Assembly (NCBI RefSeq): GCF_013114835.1
Contig: NZ_JAAVLW010000003.1
Location: 620,001-684,000, forward strand
Reading direction: 5' to 3'
Source of the DNA: Bradyrhizobium archetypum
Lineage (GTDB): Bacteria; Pseudomonadota; Alphaproteobacteria; Rhizobiales; Xanthobacteraceae
DNA length: 64,000 bases
In this document: positions 8,892-16,769 of the stretch, one piece after another
Position numbering within the stretch: the first letter of the stretch is position 1
Layout of the letters: every line of letters begins with the position of its first letter
Translations under genes and position numbers: made by a program
The notes under the pieces: model-generated
Seen by the model: the letters and a program-made list of their open reading frames with translations, nothing else
What the model was told of the DNA's origin: nothing
Databases searched by the model: none

Positions 8892-9539
8892 ATGGTACAA
8901 AAAAGTAAAAGGCCGCCGGTCACCAAGATCGACGCTCCGGTGCCGCCCAAGCGCCGCGGCCGCCCGCGCGCCTATGAGCCGGACGTAGCGCTCGGCAAGG
9001 CGCTTGAGCTGTTTCGCAAGGACGGATTTGCGGCGACGTCGCTCGACGATCTCTCCGCCGCCACCGGCATGAACCGGCCGAGCCTCTATGGCGCGTTCGG
9101 CGACAAGCGCGAACTCTTCATCAAGAGCTACCGGCGCTATCGCGACGATGCGCGGGCCGCGATGGCGGACGTTTTCAGGAACGAACTGCCGATCCGAAAG
9201 CGCCTCGAGCGCATCTATGCGGTGGCACTCGACATTTACCTCGAATCCGGTCCGCGCGGCTGCTTCACGGTGATGACCGCAGCCTCGGAAGCGGTGCACG
9301 ATCCGGATATCCGCGCCATGGTGCTGGAAGGTTTTGGCGAACTCGACAAGGCTTTCGCCGCCTGCTTCCGGCTCGCAAAGCAGAAGGGCGAGCTATCCGG
9401 GAGCGCGGATCCAACCGTGCTGGCGCAATTGGCCTCCGCCACCATCCACACCATCGCCATCCGCTCCCGCGCCCAGGTGCCGCGCAAGGAGTTGGAGGCG
9501 ATTGTGAACGGTGCGATCGATGTGATGCTGCGGGCCTAG
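8892..9539 (+). CDS. TetR family transcriptional regulator
   Basis: A 215-residue regulator with a basic, disordered N-terminus (KRRGRPRAYEPDVALGKALE) leading into a typical TetR helix-turn-helix: LFRKDGFAATSLDDLSAATG then MNRPSLYGAFGDKRELF. The GRPR start and C-terminal GCFTVMTAASEAV are like AcrR-type regulators beside oxidoreductase and GST genes. Divergent transcription from the GST gene (108-base gap) suggests that it controls that gene and itself. Confidence 0.88.
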   Translation: MVQKSKRPPVTKIDAPVPPKRRGRPRAYEPDVALGKALELFRKDGFAATSLDDLSAATGMNRPSLYGAFGDKRELFIKSYRRYRDDARAAMADVFRNELPIRKRLERIYAVALDIYLESGPRGCFTVMTAASEAVHDPDIRAMVLEGFGELDKAFAACFRLAKQKGELSGSADPTVLAQLASATIHTIAIRSRAQVPRKELEAIVNGAIDVMLRA

Positions 9540-9565
9540 CCCTGCGCGATCTGCCGCACCTGCCG

Positions 9566-9654
9566 CCGTCATTGCGAGGAGCGACAGCGACGAAGCAATC
9601 CATCCATCCGCGCGTGCAGAAAGATGGATTGCTTCGCTTCGCTCGCAACGACGG
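9566..9654. repeat. REP-like intergenic hairpin, family B
   Basis: CGTCATTGCGAGGAGCGA... and ...TCGCTCGCAACGACGG form the ends of an imperfect inverted repeat, with internal GAAGCAATCCATC / GATGGATTGCTTC arms. This is a classical REP-type palindrome lying between the convergent tetR (plus) and dehydrogenase (minus) genes. Confidence 0.75.
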
Positions 9655-9659
9655 TGAAA

Positions 9660-10625
9660 CTAGTATCCCCGCTTCCGGTCCACCACATTGTCCAGCGCGC
9701 CGCCGGCCTCGAACCGCGCAATCTGCTCGGCGACATATTTCGATATCTCGTCGGGATCGGTATCGGCGGCATTGTGCGGCGTCAGCACTACCTTTGGATG
9801 GGTCCAGAACCGGCTGTCGACGGGTAGCGGCTCGGTGGCATAGACATCGAGTGAGGCGCCACCGAGCGTGCCATCGTCGAGGCATTGCAGAATATCGGCC
9901 TCGTTCTGCAGGCCTCCGCGCCCGGCGTTGATCAGGATGGGTGCGCCGAGCGGGCTATTTCGGTCAAGTTTCTCGAAAAGACGCCGATTCAGAATCTGTT
10001 GCGTGTTCAGCGTAAGCGGAAGGAGGCAGACCAGAATGTTGACGCGAGCCAAAAAAACATCGAGTTGCAACTTGCCGTGAAAGCATGTGACGCCCTCGAT
10101 CTGCTTGGGGCTGTTGCTCCAGCCCGCGACACGAAAGCCGAGCCGCCTGAGTGCGTCAGCCGCATCAGCACCGAGCGTGCCAAGCCCCATGATACCGACC
10201 GTAACAGCGTTCGCCGCCCATTGCGGTTTCGGCGCCCAGCGCTTTTCGCGCTGCGACTGCCGCAAATAAGGCTCCTGCCGGTGGTGCATCAAGACATGCA
10301 GCACGACGTATTCCGTCATTCGCCCCGTGAGGTCGCCGACCGCGACGCGCACCAGCGGCACGTCGGGCAACGAGCGATCGGCCATCAGCGCGTCGACACC
10401 GGCGCCGAGATTGAAGATCACACGCAAATTAGGGAAGGCGGCGAGCTCGCCCGGATGCGGCTTCCACACCGCCGCGTAATGCACCTCCGCCGGATCGAAT
10501 GACGCATCCGGCAACAGCAGCACGGGGCGCCCCTCGCAAACCCCGTCGAACCGGTCCTTCCAGCGCTGCGGCGACCAGTTTTCGGTCCCGCCATGCACCA
10601 GCAGCGCGAGCGCCCCCTTTGTCAT
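9660..10625 (-). CDS. D-2-hydroxyacid dehydrogenase, glyoxylate/hydroxypyruvate reductase-like
   Basis: The 321-residue NAD(P)-dependent enzyme has the Rossmann glycine motif VGIMGLGTLGADAADALR, the INAGRGGLQNEADIL segment in place of the usual N-x-x-RG, the acidic DVYATEPLP and the catalytic-His segment LTPHNAADTD. Family knowledge and length suggest a GhrA-like reductase of glyoxylate or hydroxypyruvate, but specificity cannot be read here. ATG 10625 is preceded by AAAGGAACTGGCA; an upstream in-frame ATG at 10649 lacks a ribosome site. Confidence 0.88.
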   Translation of the reverse strand: MTKGALALLVHGGTENWSPQRWKDRFDGVCEGRPVLLLPDASFDPAEVHYAAVWKPHPGELAAFPNLRVIFNLGAGVDALMADRSLPDVPLVRVAVGDLTGRMTEYVVLHVLMHHRQEPYLRQSQREKRWAPKPQWAANAVTVGIMGLGTLGADAADALRRLGFRVAGWSNSPKQIEGVTCFHGKLQLDVFLARVNILVCLLPLTLNTQQILNRRLFEKLDRNSPLGAPILINAGRGGLQNEADILQCLDDGTLGGASLDVYATEPLPVDSRFWTHPKVVLTPHNAADTDPDEISKYVAEQIARFEAGGALDNVVDRKRGY

Positions 10626-10725
10626 TGCCAGTTCCTTTCGCGTCGCCAACCCGGCGTGACCCGCCTCACAGCGCGGCCCGATCCGTTTCTCTAGCCTTCG
10701 GGCCAGCCAGGGTCGAGGCCGTCAG

Positions 10726-10842
10726 ATGAAAACGCTCAGATGCATCATTCTCATTCTCGGTGTGTGCAGCCTTTGTTCCAAGGCGGCGATTCACGCCTAC
10801 CGGCACTTCAATCCGCCACCGCCTCCGATCATCGGTCCCTGA
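10726..10842 (+). CDS. Possible small secreted peptide
   Basis: A 38-codon frame encodes MKTLRCIILILGVCSLCS followed by KAAIHAYRHFNPPPPPIIGP. The N-terminus looks like a signal peptide and the tail is polyproline. It is the only reasonable frame in the gap between the divergent dehydrogenase and YCII genes. No ribosome site is convincing and I recognise no family, so this is a candidate only. Confidence 0.3.
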   Translation: MKTLRCIILILGVCSLCSKAAIHAYRHFNPPPPPIIGP

Positions 10843-10929
10843 CAAGGGAACATCCAAAATTTCTTCGACGCACCTGTCGGCAGCGGGCATAATCGTTCGT
10901 CATCATGACAACGGAGATGCCAAGCTGCC

Positions 10930-11298
10930 ATGCTCTACGCCATTCTTTGCTATCACGACGAGGATCTCGTCGGCTCCTGGACCAAGGAGCAGGACGCCGC
11001 GGTCATGAAGAAACTGGCCGTCGTGCAGGATAAATTGACCAAGCAGGGCCGGCTTGGTCCGGTCGCCCGGCTGTTGCCGACGACGGCGGCGACCACGCTG
11101 CGCAAGGACGATCCGCCACTGGTGCTCGACGGTCCCTTTGCCGAAACCAAGGAGCAGTTGCTCGGCTTCTACGTCATCGACTGCAAGAACCTCGACGAAG
11201 CGCTCGAGGTCGCGCGCGAGCTTGGCGCAGCCAATCCCGGCGGCGCCTATGAGATCCGCCCCGTCGGACACTTCACGCCGGGGAGTGCACAGCCATGA
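10930..11298 (+). CDS. YCII-related (DGPF) protein coupled to an ECF sigma factor
   Basis: The 122-residue ferredoxin-like protein carries the YCII/DGPF hallmark LVLDGPFAETKEQLLGFYVI and ends with YEIRPVGHFTPG. YCII proteins are small dimeric alpha/beta barrels of uncertain enzymatic role. The stop overlaps the start of the sigma factor by 4 bases (ATGA), so both are translated together. In ECF42-type loci DGPF proteins neighbour the sigma factor and are considered its signalling partners or targets. Confidence 0.88.
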   Translation: MLYAILCYHDEDLVGSWTKEQDAAVMKKLAVVQDKLTKQGRLGPVARLLPTTAATTLRKDDPPLVLDGPFAETKEQLLGFYVIDCKNLDEALEVARELGAANPGGAYEIRPVGHFTPGSAQP

Positions 11299-12566
11299 CC
11301 GATACCGCCTGGATCGATGCCGCGCTGACCTCGGCTCGCCCCCAGGCGGTCGGCGCGCTGTTGCGCTATTTCCGCAATCTCGATACCGCCGAGGAGGCGT
11401 TTCAGAACGCCTGCCTTCGGGCGCTGAAGAGCTGGCCGCAGAACGGCCCGCCGCGCGATCCGGCCGCGTGGCTGATCATGGTTGGGCGCAATGTCGCGAT
11501 CGACGACATCCGGCGCAGCAAGAAGCAGGAGGCGTTGCCCGAGGACGAGGCGATCTCCGATCTCGAGGACGCCGAGGAGGAGGTTGCCGAGCGGCTCGAC
11601 GGCTCGCACTACCGCGATGACATTTTGCGGCTGTTGTTCATCTGCTGCCATCCGGACCTGCCGGCGACGCAGCAGATCGCGTTGGCGCTGCGCATCGTCT
11701 CGGGGCTTTCCGTCAAGCAGATCGCGCGCGCCTTCCTGGTCTCGGAAGCTGCAATGGAGCAGCGCATCACCCGGGCGAAGGCGCGGGTAGCCGACGCCAA
11801 CGTGCCGTTCGAAACCCCGGGCGCAGTGGAGCGCTCCGAACGCCTCGCCTCCGTCGCCGCCATGATCTACCTGATCTTCAACGAGGGCTATTCGGCGTCC
11901 GGCGACACCGCCGAGATCCGTGCGCCGCTGTGCGAGGAGGCCATCCGCCTGGCGCGGCTATTGCTGCGGCTGTTCCAGAGCGAGCCCGAGATCATGGGGC
12001 TGACCGCGCTGTTGCTGCTGCAGCACGCACGGGCCGATGCGCGGTTCGATGCCGATGGCGCCGTGATCCTGCTCGACGACCAGGACCGCTCGAAATGGAA
12101 CAAGGCGCTGATCGCCGAGGGGCTGGCGCTGATCGACAAGGCAATGCGCCATCGCCGCAGCGGGCCCTACCAGGTGCAGGCCGCGATCGCCGCCCTGCAT
12201 GCCCGCGCCGAGAAGCCTGAAGATACCGACTGGACCCAGATCGACCTGCTCTATGGCGCGCTCGAGATCATGCAGCCGTCGCCGGTAGTGACGCTGAATC
12301 GGGCGGTTGCCGTCTCCAAGGTGAAGGGACCGCAGGCCGCGCTCGACATGATCGAGCCGTTGGCGGCGCGGCTGTCGAACTATTTCCATTTCTTCGGCGT
12401 GCGCGGCGCGTTCCTGATGCAGCTCGGCCGCAACGACGAAGCCCGCACCGCCTTCGACCGCGCCATCGCGCTCGCCAACACCTCGGCCGAAGCCGCCCAT
12501 ATCCGCATGCACCTCGACCGCCTACAGCGCGACAGCCAGCCCCGCGGCAAGAAAGCGGGGAAGTAG
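11295..12566 (+). CDS. ECF sigma factor with C-terminal TPR-like extension (ECF42-like, DUF6596)
   Basis: The 423-residue protein has sigma region 2 at the N-terminus (ALLRYFRNLDTAEEAFQNAC, AAWLIMVGRNVAIDDIRR), then region 4 (LALRIVSGLSVKQIARAFLV, EAAMEQRITRAK). It is unusually long because of a helical C-terminal half with the DUF6596 signature (MIYLIFNEGYSASGD) and TPR-like repeats (ALEIMQPSPVVTLNRAVAVS, LGRNDEARTAFDRAIALA). This architecture and the coupled YCII gene are diagnostic of the ECF42 group as I know it, which lacks a classical anti-sigma factor; activity is thought to depend on the extension. The regulon is unknown, but other YCII genes lie at 21141-22600. Confidence 0.92.
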   Translation: MTDTAWIDAALTSARPQAVGALLRYFRNLDTAEEAFQNACLRALKSWPQNGPPRDPAAWLIMVGRNVAIDDIRRSKKQEALPEDEAISDLEDAEEEVAERLDGSHYRDDILRLLFICCHPDLPATQQIALALRIVSGLSVKQIARAFLVSEAAMEQRITRAKARVADANVPFETPGAVERSERLASVAAMIYLIFNEGYSASGDTAEIRAPLCEEAIRLARLLLRLFQSEPEIMGLTALLLLQHARADARFDADGAVILLDDQDRSKWNKALIAEGLALIDKAMRHRRSGPYQVQAAIAALHARAEKPEDTDWTQIDLLYGALEIMQPSPVVTLNRAVAVSKVKGPQAALDMIEPLAARLSNYFHFFGVRGAFLMQLGRNDEARTAFDRAIALANTSAEAAHIRMHLDRLQRDSQPRGKKAGK

Positions 12567-13012
12567 GTGCTTCTTATCCTCACCTGGAGGGCTCTCCAGG
12601 GGAGGTAAGCGAGCGTCGGCGAAGTGATCCACGACCAGACCGGCCTCGGCGAGCGCGAAAGCCGGCGGCGATCTACGAGCGCTACAAGACACAGTTGTAG
12701 GAAAAATCTGTCGCGGCAGCGATCACCCTCCCCTGGAGGGGAAGGGTTGACGCTCATGAAATGAGCGGCGGGGTGCGGTGGGTCCCTCCACACCCGGCAG
12801 TGTCCGAATGGAGAGATCACCCCACCCCGTCTCATGTTTCGCAGCGCTCAACATGAGCCGACCCTCCCCCTCCAGGGGAGGGTGACACACCGAGCAATGA
12901 TCCGTCAGGGCATGCCGGCGTCGTTGTCGAAAAATTTCACTCTCCCTGTCGGTTTTACGCACCTTCGTTCGTCTTGAATCCGAACAGCCACTCAAGACAA
13001 CGGGGATCCATC
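12567..13012. repeat. Intergenic region with inverted repeat, family C
   Basis: No gene is seen in this 446-base gap. The arms CACCCTCCCCTGGAGGGG (12724-12741) and CCCCTCCAGGGGAGGGTG (12867-12884) are perfect 18-base inverse complements and enclose about 125 bases. A degenerate third copy of the motif (TGGAGGGCTCTCCAGGGGAGG) lies at 12584-12605. It looks like a transcription-terminating or REP-type structure. Confidence 0.65.
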
Positions 13013-13426
13013 ATGACTGTCATCGCCGAGACTCTTCCGGCCTCAACGCACGCGCGTTGGGTCGGCCGCATCCTCTCCGGTCTCGTCATCGTTTTCCTGA
13101 TGTTCGACGGCGCCATCAAGCTGGTGCCGTGGCCGATCGTCACCGAAACCATGGACCGGATGGGCTATGGCTCAAGCGATGCGCTGATGCGCGGCCTTGG
13201 CGCCATCAGCATCGTCTGCACCGTGCTCTACGCGATCCCGCCGACCTCGATTCTCGGCGCCATCCTGCTCACCGGCTATCTCGGCGGCGCAATCGCCTCG
13301 CATGTCCGGATCGGCAGCCCCTTGTTCACGCACACGCTGTTCGGGCTTTATCTCGGCCTGATGCTGTGGGGCGGGCTGTGGCTGCGCGACAGGAATCTGC
13401 AAGGCTTGATCCCGTTTCGCCGCTGA
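13013..13426 (+). CDS. DoxX-like membrane protein
   Basis: The 137-residue protein has four hydrophobic helices: GRILSGLVIVFLMFDGAIKL, a middle pair (LGAISIVCTVLYAIPPTSIL, GAILLTGYLGGAIASHV) and LFGLYLGLMLWGGLWLRD. Helix 1 with DGAIKL and the GYLGGAIASHVRIG motif are typical of DoxX-like families. Such proteins are often encoded beside SRPBCC and YCII genes, as here. Function is not established. ATG 13013 follows GGGGATCCATC, a weak ribosome site. Confidence 0.8.
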   Translation: MTVIAETLPASTHARWVGRILSGLVIVFLMFDGAIKLVPWPIVTETMDRMGYGSSDALMRGLGAISIVCTVLYAIPPTSILGAILLTGYLGGAIASHVRIGSPLFTHTLFGLYLGLMLWGGLWLRDRNLQGLIPFRR

Positions 13427-13464
13427 TGTGCTTCAACGGTCGTTTCACGAATAGGAAGACAATC

Positions 13465-14001
13465 ATGTTCGAAGTCATTGTCATCATCGCTGTGATCTTG
13501 GCAATTGCGGTCGCCGCAGTCCTCGTCCTCGCCGCGACCAAGCCGAACACGTTGCGGGTGCAGCGCGAGGTCAGCATCAAGGCGCCGGCGGAAGCGATCT
13601 TTCCGCTGATATCAGACTTTCACCAGTGGCTGTCCTGGTCGCCCTACGAGGAGAAGGACCCGGCGATGAAACGCACCTACGGCGGTGCGGAGCGCGGCAA
13701 GGGCGCTACCTATGCCTGGGACGGCGACAAGAATGTCGGTTCCGGCCGTATGGAAATTGTCGAGGCGGCATCGCCCTCGCGGGTCGTCATCAAGCTTGAT
13801 TTCTTCAAGCCGTTCGAAGGCCATAACACCGCCGAATTCACAATGCTGCCGCAGGGAGATGGCACCCATGTCACATGGCTGATGCATGGTCCGGCGAACT
13901 TCCTGTCCAGGCTGATCCAGGTGTTCATCAATCTGGACAACATGATCGGCCGGGACTTCGAAGCTGGTCTCGCCAAGCTGAAGAAGCTCACCGAGAAATG
14001 A
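13465..14001 (+). CDS. SRPBCC (START/Bet v 1-like) family protein with N-terminal membrane anchor
   Basis: The 178-residue protein begins with one membrane helix (VIVIIAVILAIAVAAVLVLA). The SRPBCC domain then starts at VQREVSIKAPAEAIFPLISD, with FHQWLSWSPYEEKDPAMKR and the C-terminal helix near NMIGRDFEAGLAKLKKL. The fold forms a deep hydrophobic pocket; the ligand is unknown. It is 38 bases downstream of the DoxX-like gene and probably in the same transcript. Confidence 0.85.
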   Translation: MFEVIVIIAVILAIAVAAVLVLAATKPNTLRVQREVSIKAPAEAIFPLISDFHQWLSWSPYEEKDPAMKRTYGGAERGKGATYAWDGDKNVGSGRMEIVEAASPSRVVIKLDFFKPFEGHNTAEFTMLPQGDGTHVTWLMHGPANFLSRLIQVFINLDNMIGRDFEAGLAKLKKLTEK

Positions 14002-14011
14002 ACGCGACTAT

Positions 14012-14064
14012 CGTGTCCCGGACGCGGTGCAGCGTGCAACGCTGCTCGGCAGAGCCCGGACCCA
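14012..14064. repeat. Intergenic repeat, family A
   Basis: CGTGTCCCGGACGCGGTGCA... ...AGAGCCCGGACCC matches the family A copy at 2481 at most positions. It lies after the SRPBCC stop. Confidence 0.7.
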
Positions 14065-14186
14065 CTATGAACCCCGGAACAGCAGCGCATCACCATAGCG
14101 CGTCGAAGACGCGCGTGAACGCGCTTTCGGTGCTGCGCTGCATTCGGGAACGCTACCGGCACTAAGTGATAACCAAGGAGCCAACG

Positions 14187-14600
14187 ATGCAGGTCAATCC
14201 CTATCTGTTCTACAACGGCAATTGCGAGGAAGCGCTGAACTATTATCAGAAGGCATTGGGCGCCCAAATCGAGGCGAAGATGCCCTATGGCGACGGGCCC
14301 GCCGACATGCCGGTTCCGGCAGACTGGAAGACAAAGATCATGCACGCCCGCATCACCATCGACGGTGAGGTGCTGATGGCCTCGGACGCCACGCCGGGCG
14401 ATTACAAAGCACCGCAGGGTATTTACGTCGCACTCGCCGTCGACGATCCCGCGGAGGCCGAACGTCGGTTCAAGGCGCTTGCCGAGGGCGGCACGGTGCG
14501 GATGCCGTTCGGCCAGACCTTCTTCTCCAACGGCTTTGGCATATGCGTCGACAAGTTCGGCATTCCCTGGATGGTGAACAGTCCGAAGGAAGGGATGTAG
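14187..14600 (+). CDS. VOC family (PhnB/glyoxalase-like) protein
   Basis: The 137-residue protein begins MQVNPYLFYNGNCEEALNYY, the usual start of PhnB-like vicinal-oxygen-chelate proteins, then has ADWKTKIMHARITIDGEVLM and FGQTFFSNGFGICVDKFGIP. Proteins of this group share the glyoxalase fold but their substrate is unknown. A clear AAGGAGC ribosome site precedes ATG 14187, which decides against the upstream frame start. Confidence 0.87.
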   Translation: MQVNPYLFYNGNCEEALNYYQKALGAQIEAKMPYGDGPADMPVPADWKTKIMHARITIDGEVLMASDATPGDYKAPQGIYVALAVDDPAEAERRFKALAEGGTVRMPFGQTFFSNGFGICVDKFGIPWMVNSPKEGM

Positions 14601-14612
14601 TTCGAGGTCTGG

Positions 14613-14738
14613 TAGGATGGGCCAATCAAAGCCACCGGGAAGCGCGAACGCGCGCCCGATAACAGGCTCCGCGTGCCCACCATTCGCGCGCCAAGGAAGA
14701 TGGTGGGCACGGCGCAAGTGCGCTTTGCCCACTACATG
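14613..14738. repeat. Intergenic repeat, family D (GTGGGCACGG..GCGCTTTGCCCAC)
   Basis: The stretch with GCGTGCCCACCATTC and GATGGTGGGCACGGCGCAAG, ending TGCGCTTTGCCCAC, forms an inverted repeat. A second copy with the same wording is at 47287-47395. It lies between the VOC gene and a convergent minus-strand gene. Confidence 0.65.
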
Positions 14739-14751
14739 CTACTGCAAGATC

Positions 14752-15189
14752 TCATCTGCACCTTGGATAGATCGCGGCGAGTTCGCGTCCGCGCAGCAGC
14801 AACAGCCGCGACGTCAGGCCGCCGTGGCGGCTGATCCAGTCCCGCACCGGCGCGGGGTAGGCCGCCTGCACCGCGCGCGAGGCTTCCGGCTCGGCATAGA
14901 TCCGGCCACGGCCGTCGATCGAGCGCGCGGCGTGAAATCCCAGCACCGCGCGGCGCGTCACGCAGATCCGCTCCTCCGGAATCGTCATCAACAGCAGCGT
15001 GCAGGCGGACAGGCAGGGCCCGTCGATCACCACCCGCTCGCCGGACTGGCGTACCTGGTCGAACAGTTCGAGAAACGATCCGACCTGTCCGCCCGGGCTT
15101 GCAAGAATGCGGATTTCCGCCCGCACGGGAACGATTGCCGCGACCAGCGCGGCGGTGGCAACGACCAGCTTGATGACCGCCATTCGCAT
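14752..15189 (-). CDS. Secreted ClpP/crotonase-like hypothetical protein
   Basis: The 145-residue protein has a signal peptide (MRMAVIKLVVATAALVAAIV, then PVRAEIR) and a compact domain with GGQVGSFLELFDQVRQSGER, VVIDGPCLSACTLLLM and AVLGFHAARS. The LSAC and FHAA motifs sit where the nucleophile Ser and the His fall in ClpP-like periplasmic serine-protease relatives. I cannot identify a third catalytic residue with certainty. ATG 15189 was preferred to an upstream in-frame ATG at 15219 because it starts the signal peptide. Confidence 0.65.
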   Translation of the reverse strand: MRMAVIKLVVATAALVAAIVPVRAEIRILASPGGQVGSFLELFDQVRQSGERVVIDGPCLSACTLLLMTIPEERICVTRRAVLGFHAARSIDGRGRIYAEPEASRAVQAAYPAPVRDWISRHGGLTSRLLLLRGRELAAIYPRCR

Positions 15190-15219
15190 GTGCGGCTCCT
15201 CCGTCAGCACTGCCCTCAC

Positions 15220-15604
15220 GGCCAGTTACGCTGAGATATGTGGCAAGGTTTCGTCAAGCGCCCGCGCCGGGCACGCCGGCCCGGTAACGCCGGCCCTAGT
15301 GAACGATGACGTGAGGATGCTGGCCGCTCAATGCGGCACATCGCACGTCGCCACGCGGTTGATATCGGCCAGGCAGTTTCGCAGCTCCGAGCGGCCGCGC
15401 CCGCTCATCGCCCGCTTGCGGGGAAAGGTTGAGGGTGGGGTCTCTCGGCGATCTCATTTGCGGAGAGAGGCCCTCATCTCCCAAACCTCACCCCGTGAAG
15501 AACGGGGAGAGCGAATGCAACTTAACGGCGTCCCGCACTTATCAAGACAGAATGATTTTGGAGTGGTCCCCGGAACGGACAACATGGCAGTTCGTTGATG
15601 GCGA
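15220..15604. other. Intergenic region with repeat-like GC palindromes, no gene seen
   Basis: The stretch includes GGGTGGGGTCTCTCGG... and ...CCTCACCCCGTGAAGAACGG, fragments of a GGGGAGAG/CTCACCCC repeat common in rhizobial spacers (about 15424-15510). No coding frame has convincing features. Confidence 0.45.
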
Positions 15605-15739
15605 ATGGATCACTTATTTCTCAGCACGATCTGCGCCGGCATTTTATTGCTCGTGACCGCATTCGCGTTGGCAACACCGAGCATGAGAACCGATGTTCCA
15701 CCGGAGAAGACCGTGTTGCTCCGTATTGCGGCGCGATAG
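15605..15739 (+). CDS. Possible small secreted or membrane peptide
   Basis: A 44-codon frame reads MDHLFLSTICAGILLLVTAF then ALATPSMRTDVPPEKTVLLR. The hydrophobic N-terminus with an ALA-T site looks like a signal peptide or single membrane helix. It is the only signal-bearing frame in a 600-base spacer. The ribosome site is weak and no family is recognised. Confidence 0.33.
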   Translation: MDHLFLSTICAGILLLVTAFALATPSMRTDVPPEKTVLLRIAAR

Positions 15740-15816
15740 CTACCCCGAGCCAGCCAGCAATGAGGCCGCCAGTTAGGCTGCAGTTCTGATCCGCACGCCA
15801 AGCAGCATAGCGCTTT

Positions 15817-16617
15817 TTAGCTGTTCCGCCGCTGGCCCCGCAGCGTCGGCAGCCCGATGCCGGCGGCATCAAAACCGCCGTCGACGGCGAGGATCTGGCC
15901 AGTGATGTAGCTTGCGCGATCACTGCACAGGAAGAAGATCGCTTCCGCCAGTTCCTCTTCGAGGCCGTAGCGGTTGAGCGGGATGGCGTCGTGGTAGTCG
16001 GCGCGGATTTCCGGCGTATGTACTTGCTTCGCCATTGCGGTCTCGACTGGGCCGGGCGCCACGGCGTTGACGCGAATGCCGAGCGAAGCCAGTTCGACCG
16101 CGAGCTGCTTTGTGAGATGCGCCAGCCCAGCTTTGCTGGTGCCGTAGGCCGAGCGCAATGTGGAAGCCCGCACCGCCGAGATCGACGTGATGTTGACGAT
16201 CGCGCCGCCGCCATGCTCGCGCATCAAGGGCGCCGCTGCCTTGGTGCAGAGGAACGGCCCGGTGAGGTTGACCGCCAATATGCGGCTCCAGTCTTCATTG
16301 GCCGTATCCAGCAGCGGCGCGAACACCGCGATGCCGGCATTGTTGACCAGCGCGTCGAGCCGGCCGAAATGCCGGCTCATCGTCGTCATCGCGGTTGCCA
16401 CGGCACCGGCATCGGAAACGTCGCAATGCAGCGCCAGCGTATTGTCGGGATCAGCGAGGCCGGCGACCGCGCCGCGCAGCAATTCGGCCTCGATGTCGAG
16501 CAGCGCCACCTTCCAGCCCTCGGCGAGAAAGCGTTTGGCCGTCGCCAGCCCGATGCCGCGCGCGGCACCGGTGACGAGAGCGGTTTTCTGAGGCGGGGAG
16601 GGCATCGGCGGATCCAT
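15817..16617 (-). CDS. Short-chain dehydrogenase/reductase (SDR)
   Basis: A classical SDR of 266 residues: cofactor motif TALVTGAARGIGLATAKRFL, LDIEAELL at the adenine pocket (Asp, so NAD preferred), CDVSDAG, NNAGIAVF, catalytic Ser in INITSISAVRAS, YGTSKAGLAHLTKQLA (Tyr and Lys), and AVAPGPVETAMAK. The substrate is unknown. The start is uncertain: ATG 16617 or 16605 lie directly before the fold; neither has a strong ribosome site. Confidence 0.92.
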   Translation of the reverse strand: MDPPMPSPPQKTALVTGAARGIGLATAKRFLAEGWKVALLDIEAELLRGAVAGLADPDNTLALHCDVSDAGAVATAMTTMSRHFGRLDALVNNAGIAVFAPLLDTANEDWSRILAVNLTGPFLCTKAAAPLMREHGGGAIVNITSISAVRASTLRSAYGTSKAGLAHLTKQLAVELASLGIRVNAVAPGPVETAMAKQVHTPEIRADYHDAIPLNRYGLEEELAEAIFFLCSDRASYITGQILAVDGGFDAAGIGLPTLRGQRRNS

Positions 16618-16769
16618 TGGCGGGAGAGGAGATTTTCCGCTTCTAATAACCCAGGCCTTCATGCGTGTCGCGGCAGTGATGCAAAATTCGGCCGTGCCGG
16701 GCCGATATGCAAAATCCGATACAGGTGGTCGGCCCGTATCGGATCGATCCGCTGATGATCTCTTGATCG

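Noticed and set aside
12604..12702. Possible gene remnant ending YERYKTQL-stop in the spacer before the DoxX-like gene
   Set aside because: Too short and without recognisable family; left as unassigned spacer.
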